NCBI RefSeq assembly: GCF_030272615.1
Contig: NC_081405.1
Coordinates: 27,486,272-27,550,271 of the forward strand
DNA: 64,000 bases
Direction: 5' to 3'
Source of the DNA: Cryptomeria japonica
Taxonomy: Eukaryota > Streptophyta > Pinopsida > Cupressales > Cupressaceae
Positions 24,646 to 35,156 of the stretch are shown here, piece after piece (position 1 is the first letter of the stretch; each line of letters begins with the position of its first letter). The position numbers and the translations under genes were made by a program. The notes below the pieces were generated by a model. That model was not told where the DNA came from. It was given only the letters and a program-made list of their open reading frames with translations, and did not search any database.

Positions 24646-25498
24646 CAGAGTTACCCGGGGACGCGTCCCCAACCTGAAAACCCCCGTCCCCGTCTCGGGG
24701 ACGTTTCGGGGACTTGGGGACAGCCAGGGGACGTTTCCCCCCGTCCCCAAATTGCCCTGTATTTTGAGGGGACGTCCCCGAAACAGGGAAATGCCTGCCC
24801 TAGCTCTGGGGGACGTCCGTACGTCCCGGGGACAGCTGGGGACGGCTGGGACGTCCCCAATCCGTCCCAGGGACGGCCAAACGTCCCCCATATCTAAGGT
24901 CATTAAAAAATATTAAAAAAATAAAAAATGTTGTATTTTCAATTTTTTATTTAAATTTTCTAATACAGGCCCCTTATTAATTCAAATTGTTATTAAAAAT
25001 AAAAAAAATAAAAGAAAACATTAATTAAATTTTAAATTTATTAATTTTATATCAAACGTTTAAAATTTTAATTAATTCATATTATAAATATAAATATTAA
25101 ATTGACAAATTGTTAAACATTTAAAAATTTAAAATTAATAAAATTATATATTAATGAACTGAGATTCTGATTTATGAATGCATTATTGCATATTGTCTAT
25201 TGAGTATTAACAATGTTGTATGTTCAGAATTTACATTCTAAAATGTTTTTGGCTTTTCATAGTATCATACACATGCTATATCCATGTTTTCATATAATGT
25301 ATATATGCATGCTTTATCCATGTTTTCATATGAACATTTAGAATTTTGAAATTTTCCTATATATTTTAAATTTTTCCTATATTTTATATAGCCGACCCCT
25401 TTGCCGTCCCCTGCCGTCCCCAAATTTGGCAAAAAAAAATTGTCGTCCCAGAAACGCGTCCCCTGCCGTCCCTGTCCTGGAAACTCGGGGTAACTTTG
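24646..25498. mobile_element. Non-autonomous hAT-like DNA transposon (853 bp)
   Basis: The ends are CAGAGTTACCC on the left and, reverse-complemented, CAAAGTTACCC on the right. The flanks carry a perfect 8-bp direct repeat CTTAAAAC (24638-24645 and 25499-25506), the TSD length of hAT elements. The ends are full of GGGGAC/GTCCCC motifs (about 240 bp on the left, 110 bp on the right), while the middle is extremely AT-rich. There is no transposase frame. The GC-rich ends produce open frames on both strands that are composition artefacts. Confidence 0.85.
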
Positions 25499-25506
25499 CT
25501 TAAAAC

Positions 25507-27780
25507 GCCTAACCCTCGCAGACAGGCAGATAGACAAAGGCAGTGGGGGTCCCTGTCAATGACGGGGTGAGGTGCGCAAGCACGCACAACAGGTTCTAAT
25601 TGGGAGCATTTTTCCTAAGTTATCAAACATGTTTCTCTTTATAAAAATTGTGCGTTGTTTCTCTTAACTGCAACAACTTGCATCTGACTAACTTATTTCA
25701 TATTTTCACTCTTTTTTATGCTGGAATGAACTATTTACTTAAACTAAGAGACATTTTTGCTAATTACAAAGGACTAAGACGTTTACTTCTCAAGTTATTT
25801 AGTTGACATACACCTTTGTATGAATGCTCCTCTGCAATTATTAGTATTTGTTATGATGATTGACTTTCAGTTTGATTCTTTTATTTATTTCAACAGAGAG
25901 ATGATTGCAATATGCTTTCATCACCACTAAGCCTGATGGATGCCCTTTGAATGAACTTTGATCTTATTATCTTATCCTTTTTAGTTTTAATTTATTGCCA
26001 CGTATTTATTTCTTTGATATGGTATCCTTTAATTATTTGTATAGTGGGTTCATGAAAACAAAATTTTGAAATTGCTAAGCCTTACAGCAAGTGGACAAGG
26101 ATGGTTGCCTAGTGGCACCGACATTATGGAGTTATTGCTCTTCAAAAACATTTTTTTGCTGAGATATCCATATGCGACTACAAGGAAGAACGTGACTCAA
26201 AACAATAATAACGTGATAGGAGAGAGAGGCCATGCTAAACAGGAGTTTGTATTTCTGAAAGAATAAAAAACTACTGATTTATGAAACAGTTTTAGCCACA
26301 GAACAACCGAAAACAGCAAACCAAGACTATGTGTTAAGTGTTCTTCCCTTTAGCCTACATTCACAAACACTAAATGACTTTGATGATTGGAACAGATAAT
26401 TCTAATGGAAGACGAGTAGTACAATAAATAAAAATACTCTTAGATTTCCCTTGTTGCCTGATTTGCAATATATTTGTGTTTGTGTTAAATCCTTGAATTA
26501 GTGATAACTCTAAACCCCTGTTTGAGGAGTTGAAAATTTTGTATCTCAATTGAATTACTTTCTTAAAACTACTTAAAGGTTTATTGACAATCACATATAG
26601 TGGATGTCAAGTTAGTACGCTAATTGCTTTATAGACTTTAATATCTGAAAAATAGAGAAAATGAGAATGAACTTCCAGAAACTATGTCTATCATTGAATA
26701 AAACTTCTTTGACACACTAGAAACTCCTTTTATCTGGTTGTAGTCCAGCAGTATGGTGGGGCACTAATGCCAAGATAAAAGATTTTCAAGCCCCAAGGAA
26801 TTGCTTCCTCGAGAGAATCGAGTGAAAAAAAATTCCCTTAGTAAAAAGTGTCGTAAAATAAAAGAGTGTTCCAAAATTTTAGGTAAAACAGAAAATAACT
26901 TCTGTCGATGCTTCCACTTGGATTGTAGCAAAACGAAAGCATATCAATTCCATGAGAATAGATTACGATGACTTCAATAGGATTATAGCAATAAGCAATT
27001 AAATAGATGATATATTGGATTTTAGCATCATTGGTTTTAACTGTTAAACTGGATGCTACATGAATAGTTTGCTCCTAAAGACGCCAACTGCAAGACAAAA
27101 TGGCAATTGGAAAAGTAAAAGCAGCAGGAAATGCTTTAGTGAAAATAATGAAATATAGAATATAGAATATTGTGTTTAAAAAACTATGGTGAAAATATAG
27201 TAATCTCTCAAGGAAAAGTGATAAGAAGCGGTTTTTTAAAAACATTAATGATAAGCTAATTATGAAATTGATATCAAAGCAAGATATTTAAAGTGCCACA
27301 GGAAATTTATGACTGCAAAATGCACAGAAAATTGGAAGTGGTCTTTATGAAACTCATCTGATAATCAGAACACAATTACAAGAAAATTACTTACAGTAAG
27401 TCATTTCAATAACAGATAAAAGCTGTCCCAAGATTTGCAGTGTATGTGTGAAGAGATGCATGAGTAAAAAGAATGAAATCTGGATTTGACAAAGTTACTT
27501 AAAGTAAGTCATTTTAAAAGATGGCAAAGCTATCCAAAGGGTTACAATATATCGTGAAAAGGATGCATTAGATTACAAAGTAAAAAGAAATTTTCAAGAA
27601 TTTGCTTAAGTTATTTTAGAAGCTGACCAAATCTGTTCTAACGTTTATCATGGTACGGCAATACATCAGTAACTAGAGCAATCTAGGTTGAATTCCCCAT
27701 ACCAGAATAAGTCAGGTCCTTCAATCAAATAGCAATTCAATAAGACGGCCATAAGATGAAAAACATGCCACCGAATTTTT
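25507..27780. other. Intron sequence without recognised genes
   Basis: AT-rich. No exon, LTR or inverted-repeat boundary was recognised. Confidence 0.4.
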
Positions 27781-27787
27781 TAGTATT

Positions 27788-28140
27788 CAAATATGCATAA
27801 GTGAGACTGAAGTGTTGGAAATGGGGTATATCACGTTTATAAGTATGTAATTCATAATCATTATTTTCCAATATTATTCTTCTCCCAATACAATCCACGA
27901 AGAGTGAGAACTTGGATGGGTTTCAAGTATGCATAAGTGAGGATATGAGTGCTGAAAATGGGGTACAGAATATATTTGTGTGGTTTTCCTATTCAGTCAT
28001 CTTCTCCAAAAGTAAGCTAATTTGTCGAAAGACAACAATTACTTGATGCGCTCAAACTAACCTAAAAGGCTGATTTGTTGAAGGAGAGCAACTACTAGTA
28101 AAGGCTTCAAACATGCATAAGTGAGGGTGTAGAGTGTTGA
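27788..28140 (+). repeat. Three diverged copies of a 140-180 bp unit
   Basis: CAAATATGCATAAGTGAG (27788), CAAGTATGCATAAGTGAG (27924) and CAAACATGCATAAGTGAG (28108) are each followed by a GTG(C/T)TG(A/G)AAA phrase. The phrases CTTCTCCAAAAGTAAGC and AATTTGTCGAAAGAC downstream recur in altered form near 28945-28980. Confidence 0.65.
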
Positions 28141-29245
28141 AAACATACTTTCTAAACTCTGGATTTGGCAAGCCTAAAATTTCACTTGGCCTGGGGCAAG
28201 GCAAAAACTTAACATATTGAACAAATATATAAATTTGTAAACTAAACTTAGATAACTAATATATAATAAATTTAAACAATATATGAGTCTATTTTGATCA
28301 TAGCAGCATTACTGAGAATTAGGATTGACTCATCAAACTATAATATAAATGGAATTCAATCGTTAAAAGATTTAATCAAGAAAAAATTCTAAAAATTTGT
28401 TATTTTTATTTCAAGCCAAATAAAAGAATAGAATGTTGCTTTTTTATTCTGTGCACAATTTTTATTTTTCTACTTTTAAAACAGATGTGGTGGTTTAGGG
28501 GCTGCAGTGGCCCTTGTGGGTTCCATTGCAATTCAAGATAAGGTCGAAGGGTGAAGCTGACACCCCAAGGCCCAAATTAAGGCCTTTGAGGCCAGGACGA
28601 CCTTCATGGCACGTGCCATTTTTCGTAACTTTATCGTTGTTAAGTTTTAACCAATCATCAATAGATCCAATGACTTGACAATCAAATTCAGACTGCTGAG
28701 ATCCATTGCTGAGGACAAAATGACAAGAAAGGGTTTTATGCAGGGTTTTCTGCAACGACCAAGTATCTTGTACTGACTGACTGAGCAGGAGTGAGTCTTG
28801 CCTAAAATTCGCCATGAGTTTTTTCGGCAGGCTTGGATAGAGAGTGGCAGGCAGAGGGTTAAGTATGCCGAAACAACTATAGTTGAAAAGGGGCCATGAG
28901 GAACATTTGTAAGTATGCGATTCCACCCTCTATTCTCTGCCATTCATCCTCTTCTAAAACAAGCCAATTTGTCGTGGGACAGCGATTATTGAGTGGGCAG
29001 TGAGTTAACCTAAAGGCCAAGAGCATGAACGAGATTCGGACTGCAGATTCAACTCCACTCCGCCAACGCAGCATAATTTATGTTGATTTAATCTTAGATA
29101 AATATACCTGAAGTGCTGGAAAAAAGCCCAAAATCGAAGATTCGCAAACAATTTTACCAGCCTCGTTAATATATTGAATGATTTAGATTGCTTATATGCC
29201 TGATACTTAAATAGCTGAAAAGGAAGAAAAGAAATGCAACCATAC

Positions 29246-29322
29246 CGTCGGTTTCCAACAGACAAAGCGATAAAAAGTCCGGATTTGAAGAGAAATTAAA
29301 AGCATCATTCCGTTCTTTATCT
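29246..29322 (-). CDS. ABCG24/28-like: ABCG24/ABCG28-like transporter, exon 2
   Basis: A 77-bp exon encoding DKERNDAFNFSSNPDFLSL followed by CLLETDG. The AFNFSSN..FLS block is a hallmark of the N-terminal extracellular region of plant ABCG24/ABCG28 proteins. The acceptor is CCTTTCAG|AGAT at 29323 and the donor is GACG|GTATGG at 29245. Exon 1 ends in phase 2, so its GT is completed by A to a Val codon. The exon ends in phase 1 and is completed by the first two bases of exon 3 to Gly. Confidence 0.9.
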
Positions 29323-29405
29323 CTGAAAGGGAAAATCAGAGCTAAGATTAAAACACCGCAGTCAATTTCAAAAGCGATACTGAAAATACTCACAACTATA
29401 CTTAC

Positions 29406-29587
29406 ACGTCCGTTATACAGAAAGGGAACTTATCGGCAACTTCGTTGGTGATATTTCCAGTCATCAATTCGATGCTTTCGTATATACGCCGTGAAACCGA
29501 ATCAAAGCTCTCGTCAAGCTGAGACCTTACTCCAGATACAAGAAAAATTAGACACATTAAACATAAATGTCTCCTTATATCATCCAT
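29406..29587 (-). CDS. ABCG24/28-like: ABCG24/ABCG28-like transporter, exon 1 with start codon and signal peptide
   Basis: Starts at ATG 29587 (MDDIRRHLCLMCLIFLVSG), a typical signal peptide with a charged N-terminus, a hydrophobic core and a likely cleavage before the Gln at residue 23. It is followed by an extracellular stretch ending in FPFCITDV, which matches the FC..D position in the family. The donor is GACGT|GTAAGT at 29405. Intron 1 is only 83 bp. Family knowledge: these are G-subfamily ABC transporters with a long Cys-rich extracellular N-terminus ahead of the ATPase domain; Arabidopsis ABCG28 acts in pollen tubes. Substrate cannot be inferred here. The absence of stops suggests a living gene. 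Confidence 0.88.
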
Positions 29588-29940
29588 TTCCCTGATTTAA
29601 ATTTTTTACTACTTCAAAATTTCCCCTGATCTGAGATTTTGGCCGTCACAGATTCAATTCTGACTCCCTCCACGATGATTTTCCCTTTCTGTTCAAATCG
29701 AATCTTATTTGCTGCTTCGAAATTTTCCCTGAACTCAAGATTTTGGACGTTGGATGTTCAATTCTGACTCCCTCCACCATGATTTTTCCTGTGTGTTTGA
29801 ATCGAATCTTATTTTGAGAGTGATATGCTTGATACAATAGATAGTCCACCCCAAGAAGATAGCAGGCGGAGAAACATTCAGACGCGGAGAAGTTTGCCGC
29901 CTCCTTTCGATCTAGATAAGTTTTCATCTTGTCACATTAA
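29588..29940 (-). promoter_or_regulatory. Upstream region of the ABCG gene with a tandem 105-bp duplication
   Basis: Two copies of about 105 bp (29612-29716 and 29717-29815) share CAATTCTGACTCCCTCCAC, GATTTTCCC/GATTTTTCC and AATCGAATCTTATTT. They lie 25-230 bp upstream of the start codon, so in the 5' UTR or core promoter. A 94-codon frame (29646-29927, minus) runs through both copies and may be an upstream ORF, but it shows no known domain. No clear TATA box was identified. Confidence 0.6.
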
Positions 29941-31010
29941 TTTATTTGATATCATATTGAAGTTTGCATAAGTTCTCTTTGACGGATATAATTGTATTCA
30001 TCCTTTCAAACAAGCTATATGTGCCGTCTGAAATCATTGGGCGGATCGGCATTTGTAGCTAGATTTTTGCCGGCTTTTACTTGCAATCATCAGCTTGGAT
30101 GGTCAACTGTTTCGGCTGTTTCATCCAATCTGCGGCTAAAAATATTCCCTTTTTTTTTTTTTTTTTCAGTCCGAAGATGTTCTACCTAAGCAGTGAGGTT
30201 TGTGTGATATTTCTTTCATATATGTAATTTGGACCTCTTCTTTGGTTTTCCTTTAATTTAATAAGGTTTAGGTGGTTTATATAATTTTTTAATTAGTGTT
30301 TTTAATTAAATTTATATATTATTTTATTTTTATTATTTTTATTTAGTTTTATATTTGTTTTAAGGTGAGTGTTTCAATATATTGATAAATTATGTAATTT
30401 TTTATAAAGTTAAATTTCGTGTTGTTTGTTTTTAATTTTTTCTTATACACATTTATTGTATTATATTCTAGTTATGTTTATCTTTCTACAAAGTCTTTGA
30501 CAAGCATTTCCCACCTTGATCTATCAAGTTTTTGGTTCCAAATTAAGTTTATGATTTTGGGGTCAACCTAGAAACCATAGACTTAATCCTTGCAAATTTT
30601 AAATTGTAGGCAACTAACACCAAATAATTTCCCTCTAAGGGCTAACTAAACACAATTTGTGAAATTTATTAAATTTATTACAATCTTCTTGTATTTGAAG
30701 ACATTCATCCTAAAAATCCATGACTTTAAGAGATATATTCACTTGACATATGAATTTCACACTCCAATTGGTGCAATAAAAGGAATCTAGATGTGCACTA
30801 TCATCCTAGAAGTATATTCATTTTTTTCAAGTGTTATTTTCAATAATAGATACATCTTTGTTGGTTGACCTAGGAGATAATGTTCATTTATGATATAATG
30901 GCACTCCTGCTAAAGTATTTATAACTACTGGTAACCCTTGTATATCAAAAGATATAAAAGATGATAAAGTTGATAGTGAACCCCATATCTCTCATAAATC
31001 AACCAAAACA
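29941..31010. other. AT-rich intergenic sequence
   Basis: Includes a T-run at about 30150-30168 and a very AT-rich tract (30240-30480). No gene recognised. Confidence 0.45.
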
Positions 31011-31629
31011 CTTGTTACGTCTAAAGAGAAAAATTCATGATTAAGTGTTATGCAACCTTGAGAGAGAAATCGATCCAAGAAAGAATTCCATATTGATATT
31101 AGCTTGAATGCAATTAGATTGCACTTGATGGAATACAATGTACAATGGATGCTTATAAAAGCATAAAAATAAAACCCTAGATGAAACCTTGGGTGAGGAT
31201 TAAGTTAGATCATAACAAGTGTCCTCATCCTATTCTATGAGGCAACATGACTTATAATTAACTTAATATAAATATAGAAAAGCACTCATAATCTTAGCTT
31301 AGATGTAATAAAATAGGGGGCCTAATTAATTAATGATTGATTAATTTTTTACTAGAGTTATTACTTAATTACTACAACATCCCCTTTAAGATCAACTTAT
31401 GGAGAAGCTAAAAATCTAATAATGAATGCAATGGTGGATGCATGGATGGGTGCCAACTATAAGGTCTAATGCTCGGTACCTATGTACAAACAAAAAAAAT
31501 CTCTTGTGACTGCAGTAAAGGAGAAAACCACATAAGGAAAAACTCCTCTCCAAAAGAAAGTGTCTTACATGTAAATGATATAACCAAAATATGCATAAAA
31601 TCTAGCTTAAATCAAACCAAGTACATGTA
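31010..31629 (-). mobile_element. Remnant of the same non-autonomous LTR family (member C)
   Basis: An LTR-like stretch ends ACTACAACA (31379) and is followed by TCCCCTTTAAGATCAAC, the position and type of the polypurine tract in members A and B. The next 200 bp share the family phrases (GGGTGCCAACTATAAGG, CGGTACCTATGTACAAA, AAACTCCTCTCC). It is cut off at 31630 by a Copia-type LTR. The left LTR boundary is not certain. Confidence 0.5.
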
Positions 31630-32010
31630 TGTTGGAATCAATGAACACTGAGAGGGGGGGTGAATCAGTGTTTTGCAATTAAAAAACTTATTAAGTTGAT
31701 TCTTAAACCATTGGATGCATAAGAATGAAAGTAAAGTGCATAAACATAAAGCAATCAACCACACGACCATAACACCAATATTTTTACATGGAAACCTGGA
31801 AAGGGAAAAACCACGATGGGATTTGAACCCACAATATTATTATACTATGGCCAGGAGTATGATAATATTACATTAGGGGAATGCACTTGCATTCAAGCAC
31901 ACTGCATAGAGCTCAGTGCTCAAATACAAAATAGGGCTACAACCTGAAGGAAGGCTCACTGCCTTACAGGCGATAACAAATTATTACAATAATGAATAAA
32001 CTGAAGTATA
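31630..32010 (-). mobile_element. Copia-type LTR remnant, minus strand
   Basis: Starts TGTTGGAATC, then CACTGAGAGGGGGGG and TGAATCAGTG, and shortly after ACATGGAAACCTGGAAAGGG with AAAACCACGATGGG. These are, inverted, the 3'-terminal blocks of the LTR at 55802-56996 (CCCCCCCTCTCAGTTG and ACCGCGGTTTTTCCC). The right end of the LTR was not located; up to about 33700 no coding sequence was recognised. Confidence 0.6.
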
Positions 32011-33706
32011 GCATCTACATATGCCAAATAACAGTTCTGGTGGCTCAAATTGACTTCTGCAATTGTTCTGATTTTCTACTATGTTTTCCTACTCTGACAT
32101 ACACCGGAGCACCAAAATCTTCAAACACATTCACCAACCTTCTCAAATTTGCTCATACATACTTCTCATACTCATCCCATATATCAAAATGCTTAATCAA
32201 ATAGATCTTATATATCCACACCAACAAAATGAATCATTTCCCATGTCGGCTTCCAAAAACCGCATAACGTACAACATGAAATGTGTAATCAATGAGTCGG
32301 ATCAATCCATCCATAAATCCATATGCGTGCCCAAACAAAATGATAAAATGCTTCATACAAGTCAGCCCAATCACCTCGAACATGAAACCAATCACCAAAA
32401 TCAACCCTAAGATTCTGCAACACACGTTACACCAAAATAGTTATGTTCTAATTGAATTACCGGATACCGGACCTTTAATCTTGCTCATGAATCAACATTG
32501 GATATCGGAATCACAAGATAAGTTGCCTCAAACCTTGAATCGTCTTCCTTTATCACCGCAACCAAAGTTACACAATCAAAATCAAGATATCCAAATTGAA
32601 CTCATACTCGACCGGTTATTGTATTCCACCTTCCAGACTTATGCCTTATGATCTATATTTCTTCTAGTAAACCAAATCTATGTACACCGGATATGATTTC
32701 CGAACTGATTTGCCATCAATGACAACTCCTAAACATCTCACATGCATCAATCTTCACCAGAACAGTGTCTCTTGCCAATAATGTAGACCTCAGAAAGATC
32801 AAATGATATATCGATATTGATAAATTGGATATGGTTGCCTAAAATTATAGTAGCATGATGGTATGGTCAAGATGATTAAGTGATATAATGAACAACTTAA
32901 CATTATGATAAAATTAGATCTAAAAAATCGAGTTATAGAAAAAATCAAAGGCTAAGATAGATTGATGATGGATGGCTAGGATTGAATGAAAATTAAGATT
33001 AAGATCAAAGATGGAGTCATGTGACAAGTGTCACATGAAGCAGTCACCGGCTAGGAGGGACCTCAAAGAGATCAGTCCAGATCGGTCAACAAGAGTAAAC
33101 ACAATGAAAACACAAGGACATGATGGAGGCAATGCAAAACAGATTGAATTATATCATGAAAATTGATTACAACCAACCGGTAACAACCAGGTTACAAAAA
33201 TCGACTCACGAGTCTGCTAAAACATGCTCAAAATACAGAACAGGTCACAACCAGGACCTCAAATCTTAAGATATATCTTTTATTCTCAGTCTAACTTCTT
33301 GGTTGCATTCTAATGCTCTATTACAATGATTTATACGATCCAAGGGGATCCATTCGGCCACACAAGACCTAACGTGCAAAACCAACAAGGTCGGCCTTTG
33401 CCAAAGAAATTCCTTCGGAAAATCCAAAGGATGAAGTGTAGATCACGGGAAAAGGTTGGCCACACGCCAAGGAACATCGGAATCAACGCTCAGGGCTCCA
33501 CAAGTTGTGGAAGGGATCTGGTAGATCACCAATGCAAATAGGTCTAGGTAACCAATAACAGAAAATTGTCTCGGAAACCAATAGCGATAACTTGCCGAAA
33601 AATGATCCAAATGCTCCACGGTTTGGAAATAAGGAAGATGATCAAGTCTTCAATAAAAATCCAACTCCATAGGTTTTGATGAGCCAAATTTGGGACACAC
33701 AAAAAG
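32011..33706. other. Sequence without recognised genes
   Basis: May include the rest of the LTR starting at 31630. The open frames at 32081-32651 overlap in different frames with no motif. Confidence 0.35.
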
Positions 33707-34896
33707 TGTTGGCCATTTGGAGGAATTGATTATGTGTTGCATTGATGTTTTGTCATTGATGTCAACACTAGTTGTTTTGGATGCTTTATTGACACCCTTC
33801 TGGTCCCGATAGGATGTGTGGTTTCTGGTTGGTTTGGATCTGGCATGATCTGGTATGATTTGGTTATAGATTTGGCTTATTCATGATACTCATGTTCATA
33901 TTCAGTCAGTTGGTTTTGGTCTGGTGATCGGATTCTATCATGTTTGCTTGGAAGCTTGGTTTGTGGTTCCAGCGAGGGTTTCACCGACAGAGCGTTGATG
34001 AAGATCTTTGATGATATGCATAAGTGGTGTTGGTGATCATGTTTGAGACTTGGTGGATGGAGATCATTGCTTTAGCGTGTGGACCTATATTAGGTCTCGG
34101 TTGATCTAGGTTATGGACCAACTTAATGTAACGTGTGGATTGGACCTCTTGATGTGTTTTCGGGATGTCTTATGGGTTGAATATTATTTGTTTGGTCTAA
34201 GGCCAACATGTTTTATAATTATGTAATTGGTTTATTGTCTGGTGCCTGACCTGATTGTTTATGGTTGAGGGTTTGTATATATATGATGTAAGATCTCATT
34301 GCAGATCATGGTGATGGGAATGGGATATGGATATGTAATGTGTGAATAATGTAATATTATCCAGGCAGAGGATTTGGTCGATCATTGGAGATCGAGTTGG
34401 GTTTATGTAAGAAGATTTAGTCCTCAGGTATTGAGGTTAACCGAAACTGTACTCAAACATAGGATATGCTATCTTTGTAGTTCATTCATTCTTCCAAATT
34501 GTAGTCTGGATTTCTATGTAGTCGGTGAGACTCCTTTTGTGATGATCAGTGCGCTCTAGGATGTTGGCCTTCCTGCAAGTGCAGGCCCCTCAATTGTAAT
34601 TCACATACTTAGTGCAAAAGTATTATCTGACTGTGGGTAGGCTTCCCACCGTGGTTTTTCCCTTTACCAGATCTTTCACATATAAATCTTGGTGTCATGT
34701 GGATGGTATTTATTCTCTGATTATTGTTTATGCTTAATTGGTTTAACTGCTATTCTGGTATTTGGTTTAAGCATTCCAGTATTAATGTTTTGGGTTCCGA
34801 TATTAAAGTTTTAATTGTTAAATGTTTTGGTCATCTGAGACAACCGATTCACCACCCCCCTCTCAGTTGTCTTCCGGTTATTTGAACTGTCTAACC
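33707..34896 (+). mobile_element. Copia solo LTR
   Basis: Homologous from end to end to the 5' LTR at 55802-56996: it begins TGTTGGCCATTTGG and ends with the CACCCCCCTCTCAGTTG block and GAACTGTCTAACC. No primer-binding site or gag follows, so it is a solo LTR. The flanks AAAAG (33702-33706) and GAAAG (34897-34901) are a probable TSD with one mismatch. A TATATATAT box lies at 34276, where the related LTR has TATAAATA (56413). Confidence 0.85.
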
Positions 34897-35156
34897 GAAA
34901 GAAATGATGAAACTACAAACAGAAAGGAAATATTTTTGGTTGATGCAAGATTGCTATGAACCGGGGACGCTCATGCATCATCACATGATGGATAAGCTTT
35001 AGGTTCAATAGGTGCATTCTGACAACATCTTTATGTGAATAGATGACATTAAGAGGTGAGGTATGGAATGAATGGATGAGATGAAAATTTAGTTTTAATT
35101 TTGTGGTGTGTCTAAGTTCAATGAATGCAGGCAAGGTTTAGGATGCTCCAACACCA

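Larger units (their letters stand above)
3143..29245 (-). other. Intron 2 of the ABCG gene, 26,103 bp
   Basis: The donor is GACG|GTATGG (29245) and the acceptor is TTACAG|GA (3143). The flanking exons join in phase and the joined peptide passes from ETDG to DMLRRLCSV without a gap relative to the known family order, so no exon appears to be missing. The intron is filled with mobile DNA: a giant LTR, a complete Copia element, a hAT-like element, LTR remnants and repeat fields, listed separately. Introns of this size are known from conifer genes; the value here is read directly from splice-site positions. Confidence 0.85.

Noticed and set aside
24467-24916. 149-codon plus-strand frame and two minus-strand frames
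   Set aside because: They overlap the GC-rich end of the hAT-like element on both strands, which is stop-poor by composition; no domain.
28495-28943. 143-codon and 98-codon minus-strand frames just downstream of exon 2
   Set aside because: No similarity to the transporter order, overlapping frames, and the exon 2-exon 3 join is complete without them.
33707-34896. 5' LTR of a full Copia element
   Set aside because: No primer-binding site or gag follows, and near-matching 5-bp flanks indicate a solo LTR.
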